25,804 nt of DNA from Rhodospirillaceae bacterium UBA3470 (GCA_002378125.1 DFRF01000005.1:1-25804), one strand, 5' to 3'. Positions 6,855 to 14,909 are shown, counted from the first letter of the stretch. The notes: generated from the letters alone by a model not told the origin. Numbers and translations: made by a program.

Positions 6855-8081
6855 ATGAACATGAAAAGTGGAACGGATCAACCGACCCGCGTTTTCTATG
6901 CCAAAGCCCTCTACGGGCGTGAAGAAATCGATGCTGTCATCGACGTCCTGGAGAACCGTCCATTGACGCTGATGGGAGGCCCCGCGGTTGGTGAATTTGA
7001 AAATCGTGTTGCAGGCTTATTTGGAAAATCTTTTGGACTGATGGTCAATTCGGGTTCATCGGCTAACACGCTGGCTGTCGCGACACTGGGATTGAAACCG
7101 GGTGATGAGGTGGTCACCCCTGCCCTTACCTTTTCAACGACTGTGGCACCTTTAGTGCAGCACCAATTGGTCCCCGTGTTGGTGGATGTAGAGGCAGATA
7201 CCTACAACATAGACGTGGACAAGATCGAGGCTATGATTGGCCCAAAGACTCGGGCAATGATGATACCAAACTTGATTGGGAATTTGCCTGATTGGGCACG
7301 TTTGCGGGCAATTGCGGACCAGCATCATTTGATGCTGATTGAAGACTCTGCCGATACCATTGGGAGTAAATTTCGTGGTCAACCGACGGGCCGTCTTTCG
7401 GATATCACGACAACCAGTTTTTACGCCTCCCACGTGGTGACATGCGGAGGATTTGGCGGTGCGGTCTGTGTAGACGACCCTGAGCATGAGCGTCGGATGA
7501 GACTGCTTAGGGGCTGGGGCAGGAGCTCAAGTATCTTGGGTGAGTCGGAGGCACCGGAAGACCGGTTCAACGTGGACATAAGCGGCGTTGAATACGACGC
7601 CAAGTTTGTGTTTGAAGCCCCCGGATATAATTTCCTTCCCTCTGAAATGGCAGCTGCGTTTGGGTTGGTACAGCTTGATCGACTGTCCGAGTACGCGGAA
7701 CGACGTGTTCGTAATTTCCGTATTCTGACGGAGTTTTTTACAGAATACGAACACTGGTTTATTTTGCCGCGGCAAATGGCGGGAACCTATACGCCTTGGC
7801 TTGCTGTTCCGCTCATTACGCGAGATGACGCGCCGTTCTCCAGGCGGCAATTGCAGATATTTTTTGAAAGCAACGGTATTCAAACTCGAACGGTTTTCAC
7901 CGGCAATATTCTCCGCCAACCCGGCTTTTCAAACATTGAATGCCGGGTCGACCCGGATGGATATCCGCACGCGGATCAAGTCATGCGTGGCGGTTTCCTG
8001 CTGGGTTGTCATCAGGGCATGGGTGATGATGAGATTGAAATTATCACCACCACCTTTAAGGCTTTTATGGACACGCTATAA
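6855..8081 (+). CDS. RfbH-like PLP/PMP-dependent sugar 3-dehydratase (DegT/DnrJ/EryC1/StrS fold) with His in place of Lys
   Basis: The 408-aa protein has the DegT/StrS fold: cofactor phosphate loop NSGSSANTLAV (65-75), VVTPALTFSTTVAP (86-99), the PLP-ring aspartate in LIEDSADTIG (161-170), and the active-site segment SFYASHVVTCGGFGG (188-202). Aminotransferases have lysine at the position held here by H193 (codon 7431-7433). Histidine there is the hallmark of the dehydratases ColD and E1/RfbH, which use PMP to remove the C3 hydroxyl of a 4-keto-6-deoxysugar. The C-terminal part (GYNFLPSEMAAAFGLVQL, TGNILRQPGF) also resembles RfbH. The cysteine-rich loop that binds E1's 2Fe-2S cluster is absent: the segment after RGWGR is serine-rich. 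The likely product is a 4-keto-3-deoxysugar. Its nucleotide is not shown by sequence; neighbours suggest dTDP. Confidence 0.85.
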   Translation: MNMKSGTDQPTRVFYAKALYGREEIDAVIDVLENRPLTLMGGPAVGEFENRVAGLFGKSFGLMVNSGSSANTLAVATLGLKPGDEVVTPALTFSTTVAPLVQHQLVPVLVDVEADTYNIDVDKIEAMIGPKTRAMMIPNLIGNLPDWARLRAIADQHHLMLIEDSADTIGSKFRGQPTGRLSDITTTSFYASHVVTCGGFGGAVCVDDPEHERRMRLLRGWGRSSSILGESEAPEDRFNVDISGVEYDAKFVFEAPGYNFLPSEMAAAFGLVQLDRLSEYAERRVRNFRILTEFFTEYEHWFILPRQMAGTYTPWLAVPLITRDDAPFSRRQLQIFFESNGIQTRTVFTGNILRQPGFSNIECRVDPDGYPHADQVMRGGFLLGCHQGMGDDEIEIITTTFKAFMDTL

Positions 8082-8105
8082 AGGCGGTTGCCGGAGCGTA
8101 GTGAA

Positions 8106-8669
8106 ATGCAAGTTTCCGATACATCATTGCCCGGCGTTTACGAAATCGAACCCAGGGTTTTCGAAGACTCTAGGGGATTTTTTCTGGAAACCTACCGCAC
8201 CTCAAGATACGACCAGAACGATATGTCTGTTGAATTCCGCCAGAGTAATCATACCCATTCGGCGCATAGAACGCTTCGCGGATTACACTACCAGATGGCC
8301 AGACCACAGGGTAAACTCGTTTATGCGGCGCGGGGGGAAGTCCTAGATGTCGCCGTAGATATCCGGCGCGGTTCCCCTCATTTTGGTCAATGGCATGCCG
8401 TCCTACTCAATGATACAAACCATAAGCAACTATTCATTCCGCCTGACTTCGCCCATGGATTTTGCGTGCTCTCGGAGACGGTTGATCTGATCTACCTTTT
8501 GACTGATGAATACGATCCTGATGATCAATATGCCATTCGGTGGAATGACCCGGATATTGGTATTCGATGGCCCATGAAAGATCCCATTCTCTCGGGAAAG
8601 GATCAAATTTGTTCCTTTCTCAAAGATGTTCCCCCGGATCACCTACCCGAGTTTCAATCGAATGCCTAG
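8106..8669 (+). CDS. rfbC: dTDP-4-dehydrorhamnose 3,5-epimerase
   Basis: RmlC epimerises dTDP-4-keto-6-deoxyglucose at C3 and C5 to dTDP-4-keto-L-rhamnose. This 187-aa cupin is the usual length. It shows FEDSRGFFLETY near the N terminus, QSNHTHSAHRTLRGLHYQ with the catalytic histidine in GLHYQ, GEVLDVAVDIRRGSP, IPPDFAHGFCVLSE, YLLTDEYDP, and WNDPDIGIRWP near the C terminus. The start is the ATG at 8106, preceded by GGAG at nine bases; a TTG at 8088 in the same frame adds six residues with no better support. It lies 24 bases after the RfbH-like gene. No rmlD reductase follows, which is unusual for a rhamnose operon. Confidence 0.95.
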   Translation: MQVSDTSLPGVYEIEPRVFEDSRGFFLETYRTSRYDQNDMSVEFRQSNHTHSAHRTLRGLHYQMARPQGKLVYAARGEVLDVAVDIRRGSPHFGQWHAVLLNDTNHKQLFIPPDFAHGFCVLSETVDLIYLLTDEYDPDDQYAIRWNDPDIGIRWPMKDPILSGKDQICSFLKDVPPDHLPEFQSNA

Positions 8670-8977
8670 TGATTGCCACCCCGGCCCCTATTGGGGACCA
8701 TCATCCCTAATTTTCTTCAGCCATATTTTTCAGCATCATGGCCGAAATTAGAATTTTTAATACGTTCATTGAGCTGTTCATGGCGCCGGGGCACCACATT
8801 CCAATTGAATGGCTGGAAACATTTCGAATTGATGATCCCGAATTCGGTATTCTCCTTTACATGGAACGACGAGATAGAATTATTCGCAAAAGCGAGTGCA
8901 TTCGAGGACCTGGGCGGTCAATGGATGCTGTTGGTTCCTCTGGCTCGTATTGTCTGACGGAGTGAGGTAATCACCGC
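8670..8977 (+). other. Spacer with a possible frameshifted small gene (8738-8957)
   Basis: About 300 bases between rfbC and the SDR gene. Two plus-strand frames look partly coding. One begins at ATG 8738 and reads MAEIRIFNTFIELFMAPGHH then IPIEWLETFRIDDPEFGILL; after about residue 41 its codons become less convincing. The other frame takes over with WNDEIELFAKASAFEDLGGQ and ends WMLLVPLARIV at 8957. Joining them needs a shift near 8855-8870 and would give a protein of about 73 aa. No family was recognised, and no ribosome site precedes ATG 8738. It could be a small gene broken by an indel, a remnant, or a sequence error. Confidence 0.3.
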
Positions 8978-9886
8978 ATGGAGAGAGTCCTAATTACCGG
9001 TGCGACCAGCTTCCTCGGCGTTCACACTGTGTCCAGATTAAATGACGGTGGAATTATCCCTCACCTGATCGTACGTCCTTGTTCCGATGTTTCCAGGTTG
9101 AAGGACATTGGAAATGTTGAACTGCATCAATATGATGGAGAAATTAGTACTCTAGTCGATGCCGTCGAGGCAGCCATGGCGGATGTTTGCATTCATATAG
9201 CCGGAGCCTATATTCGCGATCATATATCGGCGGATATCGAGGTCCTCATAGATTCCAATATTCGCTTTGGAGCCCAGTTGCTAGAAGCCATGAAAATTGG
9301 CGGAACACGTAAGCTTGTACATACGGGCTCCACATTTCAGTACTATGAAAGCGACACATACCAACCTCTAAACCTCTATGCGGCAACAAAGCAGGCCTTC
9401 ATGGATTTGGCTGCCTATTACGCTGACGCTGAAGATTTTGATGTCGTCAGTATCATTTTACCTGATGTTTATGGCGCTCGGGATTGGCGTCCTAAAGTGC
9501 TGAACCGGATTGTCGCGGCGCACGTCGAGCGGTCAGCCCTGGATATGGTTGACGAACCCACCGTGCTCGGATTGGTTCACGTCGATGATGCGAGTAGAGC
9601 GCTTATCGATGCTTCATCTCAGCTAATATCTGCGCCAAAATCGATTTCTGGCGGTATATTCGGCGTTGATCAAGGACACCGTCATTCACTGCGTGACATC
9701 GTCGATATGGTCGCCAATATCTGTCAATGCTCTACCAAGATTAACTGGGGCGGGTATCCGGTACCGCGTCGGCATATCTCTGATCCCTGGGAGGGGGCGG
9801 CCTTGCCCGGATGGTGTCCAAAGGTCAATCTGGAGGACGGAATACGCGAGTTAGTCGAGTGTATACGTCGAGAGCGGGTTGAATGA
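8978..9886 (+). CDS. Extended SDR, abequose/paratose synthase-like nucleotide-sugar 4-reductase
   Basis: A 302-aa NAD(P)-dependent short-chain dehydrogenase of the extended class. It shows the dinucleotide loop ITGATSFLG (6-14), a basic stretch at LIVRPCSD (30-37) suggesting NADPH, the catalytic serine region VHTGSTFQYY (114-123), and YAATK (134-138) as the YxxxK catalytic pair. The C-terminal part includes GLVHVDDASRALI, typical of nucleotide-sugar epimerases and reductases. Its general look is closest to RfbJ/RfbS-type CDP-abequose and paratose synthases, which reduce the C4 ketone of 4-keto-3,6-dideoxysugars. That fits the RfbH-like dehydratase two genes upstream. Epimerase activity is the main alternative. 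It overlaps rfbB by four bases (ATGA). Confidence 0.82.
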   Translation: MERVLITGATSFLGVHTVSRLNDGGIIPHLIVRPCSDVSRLKDIGNVELHQYDGEISTLVDAVEAAMADVCIHIAGAYIRDHISADIEVLIDSNIRFGAQLLEAMKIGGTRKLVHTGSTFQYYESDTYQPLNLYAATKQAFMDLAAYYADAEDFDVVSIILPDVYGARDWRPKVLNRIVAAHVERSALDMVDEPTVLGLVHVDDASRALIDASSQLISAPKSISGGIFGVDQGHRHSLRDIVDMVANICQCSTKINWGGYPVPRRHISDPWEGAALPGWCPKVNLEDGIRELVECIRRERVE

Positions 9887-10953
9887 AAATATTGGTAACG
9901 GGTGGTGCGGGGTTTATCGGAAGCGCCGTGATCAGGAATCTGATTGAACACGGGCGTGAGGAAGTTATCAATGTCGACAAGCTAACCTATGCCGCAAATT
10001 TGGACACGCTAGCCTCGGTTCATTGTCACCCCAGGTATACCTTGGAACACTTGGATATTTGCGACGTGGCCGCGTTAAAAGACGTGTTTATGCGCCATCA
10101 ACCGGATGCCGTTATGCATTTGGCAGCGGAGTCCCATGTCGACCGGTCAATTGATGGACCGGCCGATTTCATTCAGACAAATATTGTCGGGACGTACAAT
10201 ATGCTGGAGGTGGCGCTAAACTATTTTAGGCAACTTGATAGTATGTCGCGGGAGCAGTTTCGCTTTCATCATATATCGTCAGATGAGGTATTTGGGTCAC
10301 TTGGACCCAATGATCCGCCGTTTACAAAAAATACACCTTATAAACCCCGATCCCCCTACTCCGCGACTAAGGCTGCATCCGATCACTTGTCTTTGGCCTG
10401 GTATCACACTTATGGGCTTCCTGTTGTCCTGAGTAATTGCTCCAACAATTACGGCCCATTCCAGTTTCCGGAAAAGCTCATTCCATTGATGATTATCAAT
10501 GCAATGGCTGGACAAGTCCTTCCGGTATACGGAAAAGGTGAGAACATTCGCGATTGGCTGCATGTTGATGATCATGCTGCAGCACTGGTCGCTATCATGA
10601 AGCGTGGCCGCTTGGGTGAGTGTTATCTTGTGGGCGGCGACGCAGAACGCCGGAATTTGGATGTTGTGATAGGAATCTGCCGATATTTAGATACCGTTTT
10701 GCCGCGCTCCGACGGTTCACCGCATGAGAGCCTGATCAACTTTGTTCAGGACCGGCCTGGGCATGATTTTCGCTACGCCATTGATTGTGAGCAAATAAAG
10801 TCTGAATTGGGTTGGAAGCCTGTGATGAACTTTGAGGATGGTTTGGCCCAGACCATCGACTGGTATATTCGGAACCAAGAATGGTGGGAACCGCTTTTGG
10901 CGAACCAATATGACGGGAGCCGCTTGGGACTGGCAAGGAGTGAGCGTCGATGA
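9883..10953 (+). CDS. rfbB: dTDP-glucose 4,6-dehydratase
   Basis: RmlB converts dTDP-glucose into dTDP-4-keto-6-deoxyglucose, the branch point for rhamnose and many deoxysugars. The 356-aa SDR has the NAD+ loop TGGAGFIGS (6-14), the substrate segment HLAAESHVDRSIDGP (79-93), the catalytic triad region SSDEVFGSL (132-140) with D134 and E135, and SPYSATKAASDHL (157-169) with Y159 and K163. NCSNNYGPFQFPEKLIPLMI follows. All catalytic residues are present and the length is typical. It overlaps both neighbours by ATGA (9883-9886 and 10950-10953), so SDR, rfbB and rfbA form one translationally coupled unit. Confidence 0.97.
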   Translation: MKILVTGGAGFIGSAVIRNLIEHGREEVINVDKLTYAANLDTLASVHCHPRYTLEHLDICDVAALKDVFMRHQPDAVMHLAAESHVDRSIDGPADFIQTNIVGTYNMLEVALNYFRQLDSMSREQFRFHHISSDEVFGSLGPNDPPFTKNTPYKPRSPYSATKAASDHLSLAWYHTYGLPVVLSNCSNNYGPFQFPEKLIPLMIINAMAGQVLPVYGKGENIRDWLHVDDHAAALVAIMKRGRLGECYLVGGDAERRNLDVVIGICRYLDTVLPRSDGSPHESLINFVQDRPGHDFRYAIDCEQIKSELGWKPVMNFEDGLAQTIDWYIRNQEWWEPLLANQYDGSRLGLARSERR

Positions 10954-11831
10954 AAGGAATTATCCTGGCGGGAGGAAGTGGGACGCGACTCTATCCGGTG
11001 ACCGCTGCGGTCAACAAACAGCTTTTACCGATCTACGATAAACCAATGATATATTATCCATTATCGGCCCTTATGCTTGCTGGTATTCGTGAAATATTGA
11101 TCATTTCGACGCCCGATGGACTGCCCAATTTTCAAGCCCTGTTGGGAGACGGGGAAAGATTGGGCTTGGAGATTTCGTACGCGGAGCAACCGCAGCCCAA
11201 TGGCATTGCCGAAGCCTTTATTATTGGCCGTGAATTCATTGACAATCAGCCATGTGCCTTGGTTCTGGGTGACAATATCTTTTTTGGACACCAGTTTCCG
11301 GATGGTCTGCGCTCCGCAGCGGGACAGACAAAGGGCGCCTGTATTTTCGCCTATTGGGTAGCGGATCCAGAGCGTTATGGCGTTATTGAGCTGGATTTCG
11401 ACGGTAGAGCCTTAGGGATCGAGGAAAAACCCATCTCGCCAAAATCAAATTGGGCAGCGACGGGTCTATATTTCTACGACAACAGGGTCGCCGATATTGC
11501 AGCGTCTGTATCTCCCTCGACGCGAGGTGAATTGGAGATCACCGACGTCAATCGGGTATATTTGGAGCGGGGAGAGTTGAGCGTCCAGAAACTGGGGCGT
11601 GGAATTGCTTGGTTGGACACGGGCACCCATGAGTCCCTTCTACAAGCGTCGCAATTCGTTGAAACGGTTGAACAGCGCCAGGGGTTAAAGATTGCCTGCT
11701 TGGAGGAGATCGCGTTACGCGAGGGATTTATTGATCTGGATGCATTTATGCAGTTGGCGAAGGAAATGTCGGGAAATCATTATGGTGCATATCTGACACA
11801 GATTGGTAATGAAATCTCGAAGCGTTTATGA
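10950..11831 (+). CDS. rfbA: Glucose-1-phosphate thymidylyltransferase
   Basis: RmlA makes dTDP-glucose from dTTP and glucose 1-phosphate, the entry step for the sugars built here. The 293-aa protein starts with the nucleotidyltransferase signature GIILAGGSGTRLYP (3-16) and has NKQLLPIYDKPMIYYPLS (22-39), LGDNIFFG (106-113) with the metal-binding D108, YGVIELD, and EEKP in the substrate loop. CIFAYWVADPERYGV matches the family's central region. Length is normal for RmlA. The start ATG overlaps the rfbB stop. In this enzyme class end-product feedback at an allosteric site is known, but nothing can be said about it here. Confidence 0.97.
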   Translation: MKGIILAGGSGTRLYPVTAAVNKQLLPIYDKPMIYYPLSALMLAGIREILIISTPDGLPNFQALLGDGERLGLEISYAEQPQPNGIAEAFIIGREFIDNQPCALVLGDNIFFGHQFPDGLRSAAGQTKGACIFAYWVADPERYGVIELDFDGRALGIEEKPISPKSNWAATGLYFYDNRVADIAASVSPSTRGELEITDVNRVYLERGELSVQKLGRGIAWLDTGTHESLLQASQFVETVEQRQGLKIACLEEIALREGFIDLDAFMQLAKEMSGNHYGAYLTQIGNEISKRL

Positions 11832-11934
11832 ATCGGTTTGATCACTTCACCGGAGTTACAGCCCGCATGGCTTCGCGACACAAGTCGGTCGGCCACTTGA
11901 TGGAAATCATCTGTTTCATGCTTCCGAATGCGCC

Positions 11935-12939
11935 ATGAAGAACGCTGATGGTCATATTCTTGTCACCGGTGGCGCCGGTTATATTGGAAGCCATACAACA
12001 CTCGCGCTCCATGATGCCGGGTGGGATGTGGTCGTTGTTGATGATCTATCTACGGGGCATCAATCTCTGATCCCGGCGGACATTCCGCATGTTGTCGGTG
12101 ACGCCGGTGATCCAGATGTTCTTCGGCGGATTTTTGATACATATAACGTCTTAGGTGTCATGCATTTTGCGGGGTCAATTACCCTGGCAGAGTCTTTGAC
12201 GGATCCACTCAAGTATTACGCCAACAATACAGGAACGAGCCGGCGTCTCTTGGAGGCTTGTCAGGCGAACGACGTCCGCTCCTTCGTTTTCTCTTCGTCA
12301 GCTGCGGTGTACGGAAATCCAAGCGACAGCCTGGTTCATGAGGATGCCGCCCTCCTCCCAATCAGCCCATATGGTGCGTCAAAAATGATGACCGAGCGGA
12401 TGTTGATTGATCTTGCAGCACTTGGGGGGATGAATTTCGCCATATTACGATATTTCAACGTTGCCGGGGCGGATCCTCAATGTCGGAGTGGGCAGGTCAG
12501 TCCTCAGGTCACACACTTGATCAGGATCGCGGCAGAAGTGGTGACTGGCAGACGGAGTGAGATTTGCATATACGGAACCGATTATGCCACCCCAGATGGC
12601 ACCTGTATTCGTGATTACGTCCATGTCAGCGACGTCGCGGATGCGCATCTTGAGGCTTTTTCTCATATATCGGCATCACGGGAAAGTATCGTTCTCAATT
12701 GCGGTTATGGTCATGGCTACTCAGTGCGCGAAGTGCTGGCGGCGGTGGAGCGCGTTACAGGAGAAGATTTGGCGATACGTGAAGCGCAGCGACGGATCGG
12801 TGATGCAGCTCAGTTGGTGGCAGCGACGGACCGTATTCATCAGGTGCTGGACTGGTCCCCGCGTTTCAACGACTTGGACAACATCATCCAGTCGGCCTTG
12901 GACTGGGAACGCCGCAAAATTGCACTTGGTATCGATTAG
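11935..12939 (+). CDS. galE: UDP-glucose 4-epimerase
   Basis: GalE interconverts UDP-glucose and UDP-galactose, or the N-acetyl forms in some homologues, to supply a polysaccharide sugar. The 334-aa extended SDR has VTGGAGYIGSHTT (10-22), VVVDDLSTGH (33-42), MHFAGSITLAESL, the catalytic serines in FSSSAAVYG (119-127), and SPYGASKMMTERML (144-157) with Y146 and K150. LRYFNVAGADP and YGTDYATPDGTCIRDYVHV are classical GalE segments. It lies 103 bases after rfbA and ends 17 bases before the 3' end of tRNA-Pro, closing the polysaccharide cluster. No strong ribosome site is seen before its ATG. Confidence 0.95.
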   Translation: MKNADGHILVTGGAGYIGSHTTLALHDAGWDVVVVDDLSTGHQSLIPADIPHVVGDAGDPDVLRRIFDTYNVLGVMHFAGSITLAESLTDPLKYYANNTGTSRRLLEACQANDVRSFVFSSSAAVYGNPSDSLVHEDAALLPISPYGASKMMTERMLIDLAALGGMNFAILRYFNVAGADPQCRSGQVSPQVTHLIRIAAEVVTGRRSEICIYGTDYATPDGTCIRDYVHVSDVADAHLEAFSHISASRESIVLNCGYGHGYSVREVLAAVERVTGEDLAIREAQRRIGDAAQLVAATDRIHQVLDWSPRFNDLDNIIQSALDWERRKIALGID

Positions 12940-12956
12940 GATATTGCGATGAAATA

Positions 12957-13033
12957 TGGTCGGGGAGACTGGATTCGAACCAGCGACCGCTCGGCCCCCA
13001 GCCGAGTACTCTACCAGACTGAGCTACTCCCCG
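12957..13033 (-). tRNA. tRNA-Pro (anticodon GGG), CCA encoded
   Basis: On the minus strand a 77-base cloverleaf can be drawn. The acceptor stem is CGGGGAG (13033-13027) with CTCCCCG. The D arm is GCTC...GAGT. The anticodon stem CTCGG/CCGAG encloses loop CTGGGGG, giving anticodon GGG with G37. The T arm is GCTGG-TTCGAAT-CCAGT, followed by discriminator A and an encoded CCA (12959-12957). The C1-G72 acceptor pair and G37 fit bacterial proline tRNAs. It is transcribed in the same direction as merR upstream, and its 3' end faces galE. Confidence 0.96.
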
Positions 13034-13123
13034 ACCGTGCTTGGGCGCCTTCTGGCCCGGCACGCGGCGGCACTATACGTGTCCTCCTGGGGCGTATCAA
13101 TCAAGCAATAAGACAATTTGTCG

Positions 13124-13510
13124 TTATCGATGGGTATTGATTTCCGCCCTCAACGCTTCCAATTCATCGATCGCGTCTTGAAGCTCGGCTTTCAAGCTGT
13201 TCACTTCGAAAGAAGCCATGTCGGAGGGTGATGGTGCCAAATCTGATTTCTTGAGGTTACCCTCGCGCATCAACTTCTGGACGCCTTTGATCGTATAGCC
13301 TTCGTCGTAAAGAAGGCTGCGTATATGGCTGAGAAGTTGAACGTCTTCTGGCCTATAGTAGCGCCGGCCGCCGCCGCGTTTCAGGGGACGGACTTGCACA
13401 AACTTGGTTTCCCAGAATCTAAGAACGTGAGCGGGCAAATCCAAATCCTCAGCGACTTCGCTAATCGTGCGAAAAGCACCGGGTGATTTCTTGGGTTTGT
13501 CGTTGGGCAT
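13124..13510 (-). CDS. MerR family transcriptional regulator
   Basis: A 128-aa DNA-binding protein. The N-terminal winged helix-turn-helix spans about residues 14-82: FRTISEVAEDLDLPAHVLRF, WETKF, then KRGGGRRYYRPEDVQLLSHI, then DEGYTIKGVQKLM. The C-terminal part (NSLKAELQDAIDELEALRAE, about 104-124) is a short coiled coil for dimerisation. No effector-binding domain or metal-binding cysteines are present, so it is a short MerR of the type that sits beside ihfA in many alphaproteobacteria. Its target and signal are unknown. It begins 14 bases after ihfA ends and is probably co-transcribed with it. Confidence 0.93.
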   Translation of the reverse strand: MPNDKPKKSPGAFRTISEVAEDLDLPAHVLRFWETKFVQVRPLKRGGGRRYYRPEDVQLLSHIRSLLYDEGYTIKGVQKLMREGNLKKSDLAPSPSDMASFEVNSLKAELQDAIDELEALRAEINTHR

Positions 13511-13524
13511 GCTAACGCGCTGGC

Positions 13525-13830
13525 CTAATCAGAAGGCGAGCGGCGATTAATTCGAGATTTCAGAACCTGCGACGGGCGAAAGACAAGAACTTTGCGGGGC
13601 AAAATTGGTACTTCCTCACCGGTCTTTGGGTTGCGGCCGATACGTTGCCCTTTCTGGCGGACGGAAAAGCTACCGAAAGAGGATATCTTGACCGTTTCAC
13701 CCTCGACGAGAGATGCGGTCATCAAGCTTAAAACCGTCTCAAGGAGATCTGTCGATTCGTTCCTCGACAACCCGACTTCTTGGTAGACCGCTTCACCCAA
13801 GTGGGCGCGTGTGACCGTTTCGACTGCCAT
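13525..13830 (-). CDS. ihfA: Integration host factor subunit alpha
   Basis: A histone-like DNA-bending protein that works as a heterodimer with IHF-beta in recombination, replication and transcription. The 101-aa product has the HU/IHF fold: N-terminal helices (THLGEAVYQEVGLSR-like region, TRAHLGEAVYQEVGLSR), a dimer core VKISSFGSFSVRQKGQRIGR, and the DNA-inserting arm GRNPKTGEEVPILPRKVLVF. This arm distinguishes IhfA from HU. The chain starts MAVETVTRAHLGEAVY, as in related IhfA proteins. It lies about 80 bases downstream of fabH in the same direction. Confidence 0.95.
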   Translation of the reverse strand: MAVETVTRAHLGEAVYQEVGLSRNESTDLLETVLSLMTASLVEGETVKISSFGSFSVRQKGQRIGRNPKTGEEVPILPRKVLVFRPSQVLKSRINRRSPSD

Positions 13831-13910
13831 AGCGTTTCCCCAGTTATTAATTGTGGCAAAGCCTATCGAACAGGGATAATTAGGTCAATATCAGAGGGAT
13901 GCGCCGAATA

Positions 13911-14909
13911 TCACCAACGGACGAGGCCTGAACCCCAGGTCAATCCCCCGCCCATGGCTTCCATCAGAACAAGATCGCCCTTTTGAATGCGGCCGTCACG
14001 TACGGCCTGATCTAAAGCCAACGGAATGGAGGCCGCCGATGTGTTGGCGTGCCGCTCCAGGGTGACAACGATTTTCTCCTGCGGCATGCCGAGTTTCTTG
14101 GCCGTGCTGTTGAGAATCCGTCGGTTGGCCTGATGTGGTACCAGCCAATCCACATCGTCCATCGTCAAACCATTGGCATCCAAGGTTTCGTCAACGATAT
14201 CCGCAAGATTTTTGACCGCATTGCGAAAGACTTCACGACCGATCATCCGCACATGGCCAACCGTCTGTGTGCTCGAAGGCCCCCCGTCTACATACAAGAG
14301 GTCATTGGTCGATCCGTCCGAATGAAGATGGGTCGACAATACGCCCCTCTCACGGTTATGCCCGGCCTCGGCGGAGCCGGTTTGATCAGCGCCGTTGGCG
14401 GCGCGCATCACAACGGCCCCTGCCCCATCGCCGAATAGCACGCAGGTCCCGCGGTCCTCCCAATCCAGGATGCGCGAAAATGTCTCAGCGCCGATTAGGA
14501 CCACTGTCTTAGCCTGCCCAGCCTTGATAAAGTTGTCAGCTACGGCAAGGCCGAAGACAAAGCCTGAGCACACGGCTTGCACATCGAACGCTGCGCCATT
14601 CGTCATGCCCAACTTGAACTGGACCTTGGTTGCGGTAGCCGGAAACGTGCTGTCTGGCGTGGTGGTCGCCAAAACCACAAGATCGACCTCGTTTGCGTCG
14701 ACTTCGGCATGGGCCAAAGCCCGCTCGGCAGCCGTTAGCGCCAAGTCTGAGGTTAATTCGCCGTCAGCGGCGATGTGACGTTGTTTGATGCCTGTCCGTG
14801 TTTGAATCCAATCGTCAGATGTGTCCACGCGTTCGGCAAGTTCGGCGTTTGTGACCACGCGCTCCGGCAGGTAGGAGCCGCAGCCCGTGATAATTGATCG
14901 ATACTGCAT
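13911..14909 (-). CDS. fabH: 3-oxoacyl-[ACP] synthase III (KASIII)
   Basis: FabH starts fatty-acid synthesis by condensing acetyl-CoA with malonyl-ACP. The 332-aa product has the full catalytic triad: C114 in VQAVCSGFVFG, H259 in WLVPHQANRRI and N289 in RHANTSAASIP. It also has the N-terminal ITGCGSYLPERVVTN and the conserved end GGGLTWGSGLVRW. The start is the ATG at 14909, whose first base is the last base of the plsX stop (TGATG); an in-frame ATG 14 codons further upstream lies inside plsX and does not fit the family's N terminus. It forms a block with plsX, rpmF and yceD. Confidence 0.97.
   Translation of the reverse strand: MQYRSIITGCGSYLPERVVTNAELAERVDTSDDWIQTRTGIKQRHIAADGELTSDLALTAAERALAHAEVDANEVDLVVLATTTPDSTFPATATKVQFKLGMTNGAAFDVQAVCSGFVFGLAVADNFIKAGQAKTVVLIGAETFSRILDWEDRGTCVLFGDGAGAVVMRAANGADQTGSAEAGHNRERGVLSTHLHSDGSTNDLLYVDGGPSSTQTVGHVRMIGREVFRNAVKNLADIVDETLDANGLTMDDVDWLVPHQANRRILNSTAKKLGMPQEKIVVTLERHANTSAASIPLALDQAVRDGRIQKGDLVLMEAMGGGLTWGSGLVRW

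Noticed and set aside
12949..13140. Plus-strand frame of 63 codons containing GDWIRTSDRSAPSR
   Set aside because: It is the reverse strand of the tRNA-Pro gene, a common false protein call.
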